From assembly GCF_005938085.1 (NCBI RefSeq), contig NZ_SMZK01000003.1, positions 202,977 through 266,976 of the forward strand: 64,000 nucleotides of DNA, read 5' to 3'. The notes under the pieces were generated by a model. That model did not search any database, had not been told where the DNA came from, and saw only the letters and a list, made by a program, of their open reading frames with translations. This DNA comes from Haloterrigena sp. H1. GTDB taxonomy: Archaea; Halobacteriota; Halobacteria; Halobacteriales; Natrialbaceae. Both the position numbers and the translations under genes were made by a program. This document shows, one piece after another, positions 44,655 through 53,786 of this stretch (the stretch's first letter is position 1; every line of letters starts with the position of its first letter).

Positions 44655-45054
44655 ACATAGTCTATCGGATGGATCGGCTATTGCGATTGCCCTTCGAAAA
44701 TCGGCATCGTTGGCCCCTCAAACGACCGATTCGAAAGTGATCGACCCTGTAGGGTTAGGATAGCAGCGTGAGGACGATCGATATCTCGACGCGCCAGTAC
44801 GGAGGTTTCGAGGCGACCATCGCACACTCGAGACGCCGCTACAGACGGACACGACGCTGCATAGGACCGCGAGCACGTCGCGTACCCCCTCGAACGTCTG
44901 ATTGTGACGACGTGCGATTCAATCGCGATAGTTGAATTGATCGGATCTAGAGATCGAAGTTTACTCTCCCACAGGCATTGGATTTGAAGGGAGAACTGCA
45001 TTGACTTGGGAGGCCGTACACCTAATTGGAGACGGGACGCTCCGTCGCCGGTGA
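44655..45054. other. intergenic region, no confident gene
   Basis: About 400 bases between the permease and the Met-rich SHOCT protein. A TCGAAAGT half-site at 44731-44738 resembles the copper-island operator. I see no coding frame, RNA or repeat with good support; composition is slightly less GC-rich than the genes. Confidence 0.5.
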
Positions 45055-45060
45055 ATGAAC

Positions 45061-45435
45061 ATGGCAACAGACACACGCGATACACGACTGGTCACAATCG
45101 TCCTCATCGTCATCGGCGCTCTCGTCGTGCTGCCGATGGTCTTCATGGGGTTCGGAATGATGGGCTTCGGGCCGATGATGGGCGGCATGTGGGGCCACGG
45201 AACCTGGGGTGGCGGAACAGTACCCGGCTGGATGCCCCTCGTCGCCGTCCTGATGCAACTGCTGTTCGTCGCCGCCATCGTCGGTGGCGGCTATCTCCTC
45301 TATCGAGCGGTCACTGGAACGGACGGCGACGGCGACCGCGCGCTCGAGGAGCTTCGCCTCGCGTATGCCCGCGGCGAGATGAGCGACGAGGAGTACGAAC
45401 AGCGCCGAGAAGCGCTCGAGCGCGACTCACGCTGA
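45061..45435 (+). CDS. Met-rich membrane protein with SHOCT domain
   Basis: A 124-residue protein. A hydrophobic segment VTIVLIVIGALVVLPMVFMG is followed by a Met/Gly/His-rich loop (GFGMMGFGPMMGGMWGHGTW), a second membrane segment (LVAVLMQLLFVAAIVGGGYL) and a C-terminal SHOCT motif (ALEELRLAYARGEMSDEEYE). SHOCT domains oligomerise; the Met-rich loop can bind copper. Its position next to the copper island fits metal handling, an inference. ATG 45061 is preferred; ATG 45055 would add two residues. Confidence 0.75.
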   Translation: MATDTRDTRLVTIVLIVIGALVVLPMVFMGFGMMGFGPMMGGMWGHGTWGGGTVPGWMPLVAVLMQLLFVAAIVGGGYLLYRAVTGTDGDGDRALEELRLAYARGEMSDEEYEQRREALERDSR

Positions 45436-45702
45436 GGGAGACTCGCCAGCGTGTGACGTCTCCAGGGCCGTCCCGTCGCGCGGACAGTACTCGTACGCCG
45501 GATCACGTGTCTGAAACCCACAGACGGGACACGTTCGAACCGGTGGTTCCGACGACTTTCGTCCCGACCTACCGAACAGAAACGGAACGAAGGGAACGAA
45601 CAGAAAGACCGCGACCGTATCGAACCGCCACCAGAGGACGGCACTCACGAGGAGACTCCCCAGCAGTCCGACCACGGCGGTCGCGGTTCGCGACCCGAAC
45701 AT
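45427..45702 (-). CDS. small membrane protein with C-terminal zinc ribbon
   Basis: A 91-residue protein with two hydrophobic segments (AVVGLLGSLLVSAVLWW and VAVFLFVPFVPFLFG) and a cytoplasmic zinc ribbon (RTCPVCGFQTRDPAYEYCPRDG, the CxxC...CxxxG style). Such haloarchaeal proteins are of unknown function. ATG 45702 (MFGSRTATAVV) opens the conserved part. Its stop overlaps the end of the convergent SHOCT gene by nine bases. Confidence 0.75.
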   Translation of the reverse strand: MFGSRTATAVVGLLGSLLVSAVLWWRFDTVAVFLFVPFVPFLFGRSGRKSSEPPVRTCPVCGFQTRDPAYEYCPRDGTALETSHAGESPSA

Positions 45703-45846
45703 ACGGTGGTCTAGGTGGTCGTCGATGAAAGGCACAGCGGATCGACGCCGCCGACCCACGGCTCGAGCGAGGTCCACGCCGTCGGCGACGCCGACCGTTT
45801 GCCCGGATGAAAAGACAATTCCCCACTGCAATCCAAACGGTGTCAC

Positions 45847-46707
45847 ATGCGAATCGCCGTTCCCAACAAGGGCCGCCTGCACGAGCCGACGATCGATCTC
45901 TTAGAGCGGGCGGGGCTCCATCTCGAGAACGGAGCCGACCGGAAACTCTACGCCGATACGGTCGATCCCGATGTCACTGTGTTGTTCGCCCGCGCAGCCG
46001 ATATCCCGGAGTACGTCGCCGACGGCGCGGCCGATCTGGGGATCACCGGCTTCGACCAGGTCTGTGAGGCCCGCGTGGACAACGTCGCAGAGTTGCTCGA
46101 CCTCGAGTTCGGGCGCTGTCGGCTCGTCCTCGCAGCGCCCGAAGACGGAGACATCACGTCCGTCGACGATCTGGCTGGCAAGATCGTTGCCACCGAGTTC
46201 CCGAACATCACCGCCGATTTCTTCGCTGACACCGGCGTCGAACCCGACATTGTCGAGGTCTCGGGCGCGACGGAACTTACCCCCCACGTCGAGATGGCCG
46301 ACGCCATCGTCGACATCACGAGCACCGGTACCACGCTGAAAATGAACCGGCTGGCCATCGTCGACGAAGTCCTCTCGAGTTCGGTGCGGCTGTTCGGCCG
46401 CGACGACGTCCTCGATGAACCGAAAGTCGGGGAGGTCAGGACCGCGCTGTCCTCGGTCAAACACGCCGAGGGCAAGCGCTACCTGATGATGAACGTGCCA
46501 CGAGCCGAACTCGACGACGTCCGCGACGTCATCCCAGGTCTTGGCGGCCCGACGGTCATGGACATCGCCGATGAAACGGACGGCGACGGGAAGGTCGCGG
46601 TACACGCCGTCGTCAACGAGACGGACGTCTTCGAGACGATCACGGACGTCAAAGCGGCCGGTGCGAGCGACATTTTGGTGACCGAGATCGAGCGTCTCGT
46701 CGAGTAA
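45847..46707 (+). CDS. hisG: ATP phosphoribosyltransferase (histidine biosynthesis)
   Basis: A 286-residue long-form HisG that joins ATP and PRPP in the first step of histidine synthesis. Conserved blocks: start MRIAVPNKGRLHEPTIDLLE, then DLGITGFDQVCE near residue 62, the PRPP loop DAIVDITSTGTTLKMN near residue 151 and a C-terminal ACT-like regulatory domain (residues about 210-286, LGGPTVMDIAD) with histidine feedback sites. ATG 45847; alone in its operon. Confidence 0.96.
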   Translation: MRIAVPNKGRLHEPTIDLLERAGLHLENGADRKLYADTVDPDVTVLFARAADIPEYVADGAADLGITGFDQVCEARVDNVAELLDLEFGRCRLVLAAPEDGDITSVDDLAGKIVATEFPNITADFFADTGVEPDIVEVSGATELTPHVEMADAIVDITSTGTTLKMNRLAIVDEVLSSSVRLFGRDDVLDEPKVGEVRTALSSVKHAEGKRYLMMNVPRAELDDVRDVIPGLGGPTVMDIADETDGDGKVAVHAVVNETDVFETITDVKAAGASDILVTEIERLVE

Positions 46708-46729
46708 TCACGGGCGAGCGCGGCGCGGA

Positions 46730-47137
46730 TTATTGTACCGACTGCTCGAGCGACTCGGACTCGAGCAGGGATTCGAACGCCGAGACGTTTACCGCTGGCC
46801 CGACGAGGCTTCGCGCCCGGTCGTAGCGAACGATATCGTGTTCCTCGAGCAGCGGCAGATGCGTCCGACACAGCGAGACGTGGATCCGCTGGCGGAGCTG
46901 GTGGATCGGCGTCCCGACCGTGGGATCGTATTCGGCGTCGGCAAGTTGGGCGACGAGCCGCTGGACCGAAATCAGCTCGTCGGCTGCGAGCACGCAGCGA
47001 AGCACCCCACGCCGTCGGTCGTTGTCGACGATACGGTCGATCGTCTCGCGTGGGAGCGAACGGCGATCGATCACGCCGTCGTTACCGAGGTGAAATCGAT
47101 CCGAAACGGCGAGCGATCGATCAGAGTTGATCGTCAT
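46730..47137 (-). CDS. HTH-type DUF7344-like transcriptional regulator
   Basis: A 135-residue protein. Residues about 25-110 have a winged-helix pattern (IDRIVDNDRRRGVLRCVLAA, TPIHQLRQRIHVSLCRTHLP) with the RxHVSLxRTHLPxLEEHDIVxYD signature of small haloarchaeal HTH proteins. The C-terminus ends LESESLEQSVQ. ATG 47137 (MTINSDRSLAVSD) is taken as the start; an upstream start at 47191 is possible. Target unknown. Confidence 0.75.
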   Translation of the reverse strand: MTINSDRSLAVSDRFHLGNDGVIDRRSLPRETIDRIVDNDRRRGVLRCVLAADELISVQRLVAQLADAEYDPTVGTPIHQLRQRIHVSLCRTHLPLLEEHDIVRYDRARSLVGPAVNVSAFESLLESESLEQSVQ

Positions 47138-47545
47138 GGGCACGTGAGAGTCAGCGACGAGACACCGGATAAACGGAGTCGGTCGTTTCACTTACTATGG
47201 CCCGATTCAGGCCAGTAAGCCGCTCTGCGGCCGGAATGAACGGTCGATAATCCGGATAAAGTAACGATTATTCGGGTGATCGATACGGAAGTGACTGCGA
47301 ACGATCCTCGAGACAGTTCCGAACGGCGGTACGTCATCACTCTTGAAAAGTAGTAAAAGCGGACGGTCGCGGGTGCGTGACCGACGGCAGTCGGTCACCG
47401 GCGATACGTCGCTGCAACTGTCGGACAACAGTCCGTGGAGACCGTCGTAGCTCGCGTGCGAGCGGCGTGTGAACCGTGTTGGCCGGCAGTATGAACGGAC
47501 TGACGCTGGTGGCGTCGCCTCGAGTGAAACCGAACGCGGACGGCG
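47138..47545. other. intergenic region with one family A repeat
   Basis: About 400 bases between the HTH gene and the tbp stop. Apart from the family A element at 47416-47491 no gene is supported. The part at 47260-47360 is relatively AT-rich and may hold the HTH gene's promoter. Confidence 0.5.
47416..47491. repeat. family A intergenic palindromic repeat
   Basis: Ends AACTGTCGGACAACAGTC at 47416 and GTGTTGGCCGGCAGTA; the core TCGTAGCTCGCGTGCGAGCG is palindromic. It has the same GGACAACAGTC left end as the copies at 13.1 and 50.0 kb. It is near the tbp 3' end and could add a hairpin there. Confidence 0.6.
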
Positions 47546-48106
47546 TTACTCGAGCAGCCCCAGATCCTCGAGGCGGGAGACGATCTTGTCGACGGCGTGC
47601 TCGGCATCTTTTGGCTTTTTGCCCCCAGTGATCACGAGTTTGCCCGAGCCAAAGAGCAGCGCGACGACTTCGGGTTCGTCGAGTCGGTAGACGAGGCCGG
47701 GGAACTGCTCGGGTTCGTACTCGATGTTCTCTAAGCCGAGCCCGATGGCGATCGCGTTCAGGTTGAGGTTGCGGCCCAGGTCGGCCGAGGTGACGATGTT
47801 CTGGACGACGATCTCTGGGTCTTCGTTGACCTGAATCTGGAGTTCACGAAGCTTGTCGAAGACGATCCGCAGGCTCTCGTGGACGTCGTCGGTGCTTTTC
47901 GCGCCGGTACAGACGATCTTCCCCGACCGGAAGATCAACGCGGCGGATTTGGGATTCTGCGTTCGGTAGACGAGACCGGGGAACTGCTCGGGGTCGTAAT
48001 CGGCACCCTCGAGGTCCATCGCGACGCTCTGAAGATCGAGTTCCTGTCCGATACCGGTCGACGCCACCACGTTTTCGATGTTGATAGTGTCCTTCGGATC
48101 CGTCAT
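47546..48106 (-). CDS. tbp: TATA-box-binding protein
   Basis: A 186-residue TBP with the two direct repeats of the saddle fold: INIENVVASTGIGQELDLQS and IVVQNIVTSADLGRNLNLNA, each followed by a FPGLVYR strand (QFPGLVYRTQNPKSAALIF and QFPGLVYRLDEPEVVALLF). The acidic C-terminal tail is normal for haloarchaea. Haloarchaea have several TBPs; this is one complete copy. It needs the TATA element at 48134. Confidence 0.97.
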   Translation of the reverse strand: MTDPKDTINIENVVASTGIGQELDLQSVAMDLEGADYDPEQFPGLVYRTQNPKSAALIFRSGKIVCTGAKSTDDVHESLRIVFDKLRELQIQVNEDPEIVVQNIVTSADLGRNLNLNAIAIGLGLENIEYEPEQFPGLVYRLDEPEVVALLFGSGKLVITGGKKPKDAEHAVDKIVSRLEDLGLLE

Positions 48107-48133
48107 TAGTCGCTTAAAAAGACGTATTTAAGG

Positions 48134-48141
48134 TTTATAAA
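48134..48141 (-). promoter_or_regulatory. TATA element for tbp
   Basis: TTTATAAA lies 28-35 bases before the tbp start codon at 48106 on the minus strand, a classical archaeal box A position; a second AT-rich ATTTAAG at 48125-48131 is nearer the start. Confidence 0.5.
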
Positions 48142-48254
48142 GGTTGGTGCCGACACCTGATATATCCGGTTCATACACCGGTACCGGTCCAGAACGCCCT
48201 GATTTTTGGGTGCAGGAGATCAAACGCAGCGACACTCTCCGGAAAGCAGACAGT

Positions 48255-48327
48255 TACTGCCGGACAGACCGACGTGCAGTCGGCCGCAAATTCGCGACCG
48301 GCGCGTATTGACTGCTGTCCAGTAGTA
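48255..48327. repeat. family A intergenic palindromic repeat
   Basis: Ends TACTGCCGGACAGACCGACG at 48255 and GACTGCTGTCCAGTAGTA; core GTCGGCCGCAAATTCGCGAC matches the 43.0 and 62.8 kb copies. It is in the divergent region between tbp and the tRNA methyltransferase gene, so it could influence either promoter. Confidence 0.6.
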
Positions 48328-48452
48328 AATGGCAAACGAGTGCCATGAGCCGCCGACGAACGGCAACACGGCGGGACGCAAACCGAAGCCGTAGTGGGGT
48401 GTCGTTTACGAAAAGCGGTAGGCTCATAGCCGACCCGAAGTGACCATCGACC

Positions 48453-49565
48453 GTGTATCTGCTCGAGTTAGGTGGCGAGGACGACGCGTTCGCGGCCCGT
48501 GAAGCGGCACACGCCGCGACCGGCGTTGCTCGAATCGCACCAGGACTCGCCGTCGCGAAGACGATCGTTCCCGAGCGCGTCCGTGGGCTCGCCTATACCC
48601 ACCGCGCCAGCGAGCTGCTCGGCCGCGGCGACGCCGACATCGCGAGCGCTCGCGCGGTCCTCGAGACCGCACCGATCGAACGAGAGGGGACGGTCGCGGT
48701 GCGGGCGACCGACGTCCACGGCTCGAGCGGCATAAGCACCGAGCGCGCGGAGCGTGAACTGGGACAGATCCTGGTCGATCGCGGCTTCACGGTGGATCTC
48801 GACGACCCCGACCACTGTCTGCGAGTCGTCTTTGCTGAGGGGACATTCGAGAGCGGAGACGCCAGCATACTCGAACCGCTCGAGGGCGATGAAGGGACCA
48901 CAGGCGAGCAGGTCTCGGCCAGTGCGATCGGCTGGCTCGCAGCCGAGAGCGTCCGCGATTTCGGGACGCGCGCCCCGACGGACAAACCCTTCTTCCAGCC
49001 CGGCAGCATGGATCCGCTGTTGGCTCGCGCCGTCGCGAACATCGCTGGTGCGCAACCAGGACGGACGATTCTGGACCCGATGTGTGGCACCGGCGGCGTC
49101 CTCGTCGAGGCCGGCCTCGTCGGTGCGGACGTGATCGGGACCGACGCGCAGGCGAAGATGGCCGAGGGCGCGCAGACGAACTTACGGCACTTCCTCGCGC
49201 GCGACGACCCCTCACCGACCGGCTGCGACCGCGGAACGTGGCACGTCGGCCGTGGCGATGCGACCAGACTCCCCTTGGTCGACGACGCGGTCGACGGCGT
49301 CGTCTTCGACGCCCCCTACGGCCGCCAGTCGAAGATCGATACCCACCGGCTCGAGGACCTCGTCGCGGGCGCGCTCAGCGAAGCTCGGCGGGTAGCCTCG
49401 CGAACGGTCGTCGTCGCCGATCGCTCGTGGGCGAGCGAGGCCCGGGCGGCCGGCTGGGAGATCGAGTCAGTCTTCGAACGCCGCGTGCATCGGTCGCTGA
49501 CGCGATACGTGATGGTGCTCGAAGATCGTCACAGCGACGGCGACCCCGCCGGGCAGGGTCAGTAG
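48453..49565 (+). CDS. tRNA (guanine-10-N2) dimethyltransferase, Trm-G10
   Basis: A 370-residue protein. The N-terminal part (residues about 1-155) is a THUMP-like RNA-binding domain. The methyltransferase part shows motif I ILDPMCGTGGVLVEAGLVGA near residue 208 and motif IV GVVFDAPYGRQSK near residue 283; the DAPYG loop is typical of exocyclic-amine N2-guanine methyltransferases of the archaeal G10 family. It modifies G10 in tRNA. GTG 48453 (MYLLELGGEDD) is the likely start. It ends just inside the convergent thioesterase gene. Confidence 0.88.
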   Translation: MYLLELGGEDDAFAAREAAHAATGVARIAPGLAVAKTIVPERVRGLAYTHRASELLGRGDADIASARAVLETAPIEREGTVAVRATDVHGSSGISTERAERELGQILVDRGFTVDLDDPDHCLRVVFAEGTFESGDASILEPLEGDEGTTGEQVSASAIGWLAAESVRDFGTRAPTDKPFFQPGSMDPLLARAVANIAGAQPGRTILDPMCGTGGVLVEAGLVGADVIGTDAQAKMAEGAQTNLRHFLARDDPSPTGCDRGTWHVGRGDATRLPLVDDAVDGVVFDAPYGRQSKIDTHRLEDLVAGALSEARRVASRTVVVADRSWASEARAAGWEIESVFERRVHRSLTRYVMVLEDRHSDGDPAGQGQ

Positions 49566-49996
49566 TCGGCCTCGATCGCGCGCTGACGAAGCCGTTCACC
49601 TTCCTCCGTGTCGACGGTGAGATCGGGAACCTGAACCGGTGAGCCGTCCTCGTCGATCGCGACGAAGGTAAACGAGGATTCGGTCGTCTTTTCGGTCTCG
49701 CCGGTTCGTGGATTCTCGCGTTTGGCCCGTAATGCGACGTGGACGCTCGTTTTCCCCGCGTCGTAGACGTAGGCCTCGACCAGTGCCGTGTCGCCGATCT
49801 GGATCGGGCGTTCGAACGCGAGGCTGTTGACCTGTGCGGTGACGCAAGTCTCGCCGGCGAATCGCATCGCCGCCATGCCGGCGAGCTCGTCGAGCCACTT
49901 CATCAGGTTGCCGCCGTGGAGCGTGCCGTTGCTGTTCGCATGGTTTGGCTGCACGCGAAAGCGATTCTCGATGTGCGTCTCACGAACCGTTGGCAT
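49559..49996 (-). CDS. acyl-CoA thioesterase (hotdog fold)
   Basis: A 145-residue hotdog protein. The conserved helix HANSNGTLHGGNLMKWLDEL near residue 19 and the strands QVNSLAFERPIQIGDT and AYVYDAGKTSVHVALRAKRE are typical of YciA/acyl-CoA thioesterases that hydrolyse acyl-CoA to free CoA. The key Asp/Glu and Asn of the active site lie in the DELAGMAAMR and SFTFVAIDEDG regions. ATG 49996 (MPTVRETHIENRF). Confidence 0.88.
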   Translation of the reverse strand: MPTVRETHIENRFRVQPNHANSNGTLHGGNLMKWLDELAGMAAMRFAGETCVTAQVNSLAFERPIQIGDTALVEAYVYDAGKTSVHVALRAKRENPRTGETEKTTESSFTFVAIDEDGSPVQVPDLTVDTEEGERLRQRAIEADY

Positions 49997-50038
49997 ACAG
50001 CGTGTTCACCCACAGCGCGGAGAAAGGTGCTTCGATCA

Positions 50039-50099
50039 TACTGTCGGACAACAGTCAGTGAACACGCGATCGCCGTGTGAATCGTGTCGTCCGGCAGTA
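50039..50099. repeat. family A intergenic palindromic repeat, compact copy
   Basis: A compact copy with the most symmetrical ends: TACTGTCGGACAACAG at 50039 and TCGTCCGGCAGTA at the right, with core CACGCGATCGCCGTGTG. It sits between the thioesterase start and the end of the disrupted RFC gene. Confidence 0.6.
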
Positions 50100-50117
50100 T
50101 CACGAAGCGAGAGTCGG

Positions 50118-51121
50118 CTATTCAGCGTTGCGACCCAGTTCGGCCAGCAAGTGTGAGACGTGGACGCGGTCGCTGGTCCCCTCGTGCATCTCGAACTCGA
50201 CGTCGGCAGCGAGCCAGTGGACCCGCGCCAGTTGTGCCCCTGATAGCGCGTACGGGCCACCTCGAGGATCGACTCGACGACCTCGGTCCCGTCGAGGCCC
50301 TCGTCGACGAGCAGGTCGTCGAGCGTCGACCGGGCGTCGGTGAACGCGCCGGCCTCGGCGTCGTCGAGCATCGACTCGATCTCGTCTTCGAGGCCGACAT
50401 CGCCGAGCGTCTCGTAGGCCGCGCTCATCGTGAGCTCGCCTTCGTCCTCGACGGTCGTCTGGGCCGCCAGGATCGCCTGCCGGAGGTTGCCATCGGCGTA
50501 GCCCGCGACGAACTCGAGGCCGTCGGCGTCGTAGTCGACGCCCTCGCGCTCGACGATGCGCTCGAGGACGGTCACGATCTCCCCACTGGTCGGCGACGGG
50601 AAGGAGACGGGGAAACACCGCGAGCGGATCGGGGGGATGAGCTTGGTGGGCTGGCGGGTCGCGACGATGAACTGGGTCGTCCGGTGGTGTTGTTCCATGA
50701 TCCGGCGCAACGCCTGCTGGAAGTCCTCGCGGACGTTCTCGGCGTTGTCGAGCAAGATCGTAGTGTAGCCGCCCGAGACGGGGCGTAGCTCGCGGATTCT
50801 TGAGGACGTGGTTGATCATGTCCGTTTGGACATCGACGAGCGGCCGACGAGGAAGTGCTCGAACCGGGGGTCGTTCTTGATCTCGGTTTTGGTCCGCCCG
50901 AAGAAGTCGGCGACGTTGATCTCGACGAAATCGTTGTCCGGATCGGCGTGGGCCTCGCGGGCCAGTGCGCGCGCTGCGGCCGTCTTCCCGCTCCCGGGTG
51001 GCCCCTGCAGGAGGAGGTTGATCGGCTCTGCGACGGCCCGTTCGAGGTACTCACGAGCGTCGTCCTGTGGCAACTCGGCCAGCTCCGGGGCGTGGGTTTC
51101 GGTCCACAGCGGCGCGTCCAT
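50118..51121 (-). pseudogene. rfcC: replication factor C small subunit, frameshifted
   Basis: The clamp-loader subunit is complete in sequence but not in one frame. It begins MDAPLWTETHAPELAELPQD at 51121, has Walker A GPPGSGKTAAARAL near residue 40, and the frame is lost near 50819 (GRSSMSKR then DMINHVLKN). It shifts again near 50790 and resumes as GGYTTILLDNAENVRED. The SRC-type arginine finger PPIRSRCFPV is visible. A third shift near 50240 hides the end ADVEFEMHEGTSDRVHVSHL, which reaches its stop at 50118. RFC is normally essential, so sequencing error is more likely than a true pseudogene. Confidence 0.82.
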
Positions 51122-51159
51122 CGCCAGCGGCTAGGATCGGGCGGGTAAGAATCGGTCGG

Positions 51160-52257
51160 TTACTCGTCGCCGTCACCGGACTCGTCGGCCACGACCCCGA
51201 ACGTGAACGACGTCCGTACCGGCTCGCCCTCAAACTCGAGCGGCGACGCCGACTCGACGTCACCGGGGTCGCCCGCGTAGAGGGTCACCGTCAGTTCGTC
51301 GTCCGCGTCGAACGAGACGTCATCGTCTACGTCGACGGTGACGTTCTCGTGCTCGCCGGGCTCGAGTCGCTCGCTCGTCCCGACGACCGACCCGTCGCGC
51401 TCGAGTGCAACGACCCCCTCCTCGGGAATCGCCGCGGAGACCGTCACGCTGTCGTTGCCCGCGGCGTCGACCGCGACGTTCGGCTCGGTGTGGAACTCGA
51501 GGTCGATCCGACTGAGTTCGCCGTCGTCGTCGGTGAAGACGCCGATCGACTGGTTGCCAGGTGGCGCGCCGTTCGTCTCCGTCTCGAAGGTCACGTTCCG
51601 GACTTCGCCGGGCTCGAGTTCGAACATCTGACGAGCGAAGACGGCCCCGCCGATTCGAACCGCGACGGGCTGTTGGGCTTGGAACTCGGTCGGATTGCGG
51701 ATCCGGGCGCTCACCGAGATCGTCTCGTTGGTGGTCGCCGACGACGGCGCGTCGATCGATTCGACGACGAACGAATTGCTACCCGCGCTGTCGCCGCTCA
51801 ACACCGTCGCGGTGGCGCTGACCGGGAACCCGTCCTCGAGATAGGGCTGGTCCTCTTCGCCATCGGTTGTCTCGTAGGCGTAGCCCTCCTGGGAGGCCGT
51901 ATCCTGATGGACTGTCGCGGTGAGCTGTCCGACGAGCTCGCGGGACGCGTCGTCCTCACGCTCGATGGTCACGTTCTCGTGGGTGCCAGCCTCGAGCCGA
52001 TCTGAGACGGCAAGTGGCACGTCACCGCCGTCGGTGATGACGACGTAGCCGCCGTCCGAGAGGGTCACCTCCTGGATCGTGACGCTGGTGCCGTCGCCCC
52101 GCTGGTCGTCGAACGTGATCGACGCCTCTGGTGGTTCCTCGACGCCGAAGATGGCAGGTGCCTGCCCGACGAGGATCCCGGCTGCGATGACGATCGCGAT
52201 CGCGATCACGATCGCGCCGATCCGCTTGAGCGTGCTGAACGTCACTCTCGAGCTCAT
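51160..52257 (-). CDS. DUF7282-type secreted or membrane-anchored protein
   Basis: A 365-residue protein with an N-terminal signal/anchor (RIGAIVIAIAIVIAAGILVG). Two copies of a beta-domain of the DUF7282 type follow: ASITFDDQRGDGTSVTIQEV near residue 43 and PNVAVDAAGNDSVTVSAAIP near 255. Between them lies a middle domain rich in N-x-T/S (TNETISVSARIRN). It is probably exported and glycosylated. ATG 52257 (MSSRVTFSTLKR) was chosen over upstream codons for the clean signal. It is intact although the genes around it are frameshifted. Confidence 0.75.
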   Translation of the reverse strand: MSSRVTFSTLKRIGAIVIAIAIVIAAGILVGQAPAIFGVEEPPEASITFDDQRGDGTSVTIQEVTLSDGGYVVITDGGDVPLAVSDRLEAGTHENVTIEREDDASRELVGQLTATVHQDTASQEGYAYETTDGEEDQPYLEDGFPVSATATVLSGDSAGSNSFVVESIDAPSSATTNETISVSARIRNPTEFQAQQPVAVRIGGAVFARQMFELEPGEVRNVTFETETNGAPPGNQSIGVFTDDDGELSRIDLEFHTEPNVAVDAAGNDSVTVSAAIPEEGVVALERDGSVVGTSERLEPGEHENVTVDVDDDVSFDADDELTVTLYAGDPGDVESASPLEFEGEPVRTSFTFGVVADESGDGDE

Positions 52258-52578
52258 TGGAGGTGTCGTCGTCCCGGTGTTCGGGTTCGACGACCGTAAA
52301 ACGCGCCGACCGTCGCAGGTCGGTGAGCCAGTCGAAGACAGGGGCACGATCCTCGGCCATCACGACATCTCAGCGACGGTACCTGCCGTCAGAAACGCGC
52401 GTTCAGAGACGACCCGCCCGATCCGCCGGCCAGTAAGCACAGCCGACAGGTCGTTTGGGCGACCCTACCACGGAAATAGGGCTGGAATCCGCCCGACTCG
52501 AGCCGCTGGGATGGAGATACAGCCCAGCGACACTCACGATCCGAAGCCGGTTAGCTACGGCCCGCCGAGCATGGATCG
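52258..52578. other. intergenic region, no confident gene
   Basis: About 320 bases between the DUF7282 protein and the RNase Z gene. I see no convincing coding frame, repeat or RNA; a plus-strand promoter for rnz is expected here but no clear TATA could be assigned. Confidence 0.45.
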
Positions 52579-53511
52579 ATGCCACTGTGCGTGACGTTTC
52601 TGGGGAGGCCGGGGCGATTCCGACGACCGAACGGAATCCAAGCAGCGTCTTCATCGCCCGTGAGGGCGAGGACTGTTGTTCGATGCCGGCGAGGGAACCC
52701 AGCGCCAGATGATGCGCTTTGGGACCGGCTTTTCGGTCTCGCACTGTTCGTCACGCACCTTCACGGCGATCAGTCTCGGGATTCCGGGACTGCTCGAGAC
52801 GATGGCGTTCAACGATCGGACGGAGCCGCTGGCGATTCACACGCCACAGGGCACGCGTCGCCAGCTCAAGTCGCTGATCAACGCCCTCGGGAACCGCCCG
52901 GCGTTTCCCGTGCGGATCAACGAAGTCGGCGGCGGCGACGTCGCCTACCGTGCCGACGAGTACGAGGTGCGCGCGTTCGGCACCGACCACGACACCAACT
53001 CGGTTGGCTACGCGCTCGTCGAGACGACCGTAAGGGCCGGTTCGACCGCGAACGCGCCGAGGAACTGGGTGTCCCTGTCGGCCCGAAGTTCTCGAAACTT
53101 CACGAGGGCCAGTCCGTCGAACTCGAGGACGGCACCGCTGTCGACCCCGAGCAAGTCGTCGGCGAGCCCCGCCCCGGCCGGTCGATCGTCTACACCGGCG
53201 ACACCCGCCCGCGGAGGCGACGATCGCCATCGCCGACGAGCCCGATCTGTTGATCCACGACGCGACCTTCGCCGACGACATGGCCGATCGGGCGACCGAC
53301 ACCGCCACTCGACGGCCCGTCAGGCTGCCGAGATCGCCAACCGGGCCGGCGTGGACCGGCTCGCACTGATGCATCTGTCCTCCGCGGTACCCGGGTACAC
53401 CGACGACACGAACGCCAGGCCCGCGAGGTCTTCGCGGGCGACGCCGAGAACGTGTGCGTCCCCGACGACGGGCAGAAACTCGAGCTCTCCTATCCCGACG
53501 GCGACGCGTAA
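52579..53511 (+). pseudogene. rnz: ribonuclease Z (tRNA 3' endonuclease), multiply frameshifted
   Basis: The metallo-beta-lactamase RNase Z sequence is all there but split over frames. It starts MPLCVTFLGR (MPLRVTFLGTGG expected) at 52579. FDAGEGTQRQMMRFGTGFSV comes next in another frame. The metal motif FVTHLHGD is followed by GIPGLLETMAFNDRTEPLAI. Later pieces are VGPKFSKLHEGQSVELEDG and SIVYTGDTRP, then LLIHDATFADDMAD, then LALMHLSSAVPGYTDD and the end KLELSYPDGDA at 53511. At least five single-base indels are needed. RNase Z matures tRNA 3' ends and is essential, so error is the likelier cause. Confidence 0.8.
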
Positions 53512-53786
53512 CCGGTCCCGAACCGGCGGGCGACAGCGACCGTCCCACTGACGAGGGCCGACCGGAAAACCGATCGACACACTGCTCGCCGGCGGTCATC
53601 CGACCTCGGCACTAACTATCAGTGGCGGCGATAGCTCTGATACTGATACTGATACGATCGCCCGAAGGCGAAGCGGATCCGTTCCAGCATGGCGCACAGA
53701 TCAGCGCTTCCACCGCTGTGAGAGACGATATCACGTACGCTACTTCCGTCAGACTTTTATCAACTAGTCGATGAGTGAGTTGGAAA

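Larger units (their letters stand above)
48107..48452. other. divergent promoter region of tbp and the G10 methyltransferase
   Basis: About 345 bases holding the tbp TATA box (48134-48141), one family A repeat (48255-48327) and the promoter of the plus-strand methyltransferase gene. No gene is seen here. Confidence 0.5.

Noticed and set aside
44678..45085. A 135-codon minus-strand frame between the permease and SHOCT genes
   Set aside because: No domain, unusual composition and no promoter; considered non-coding.
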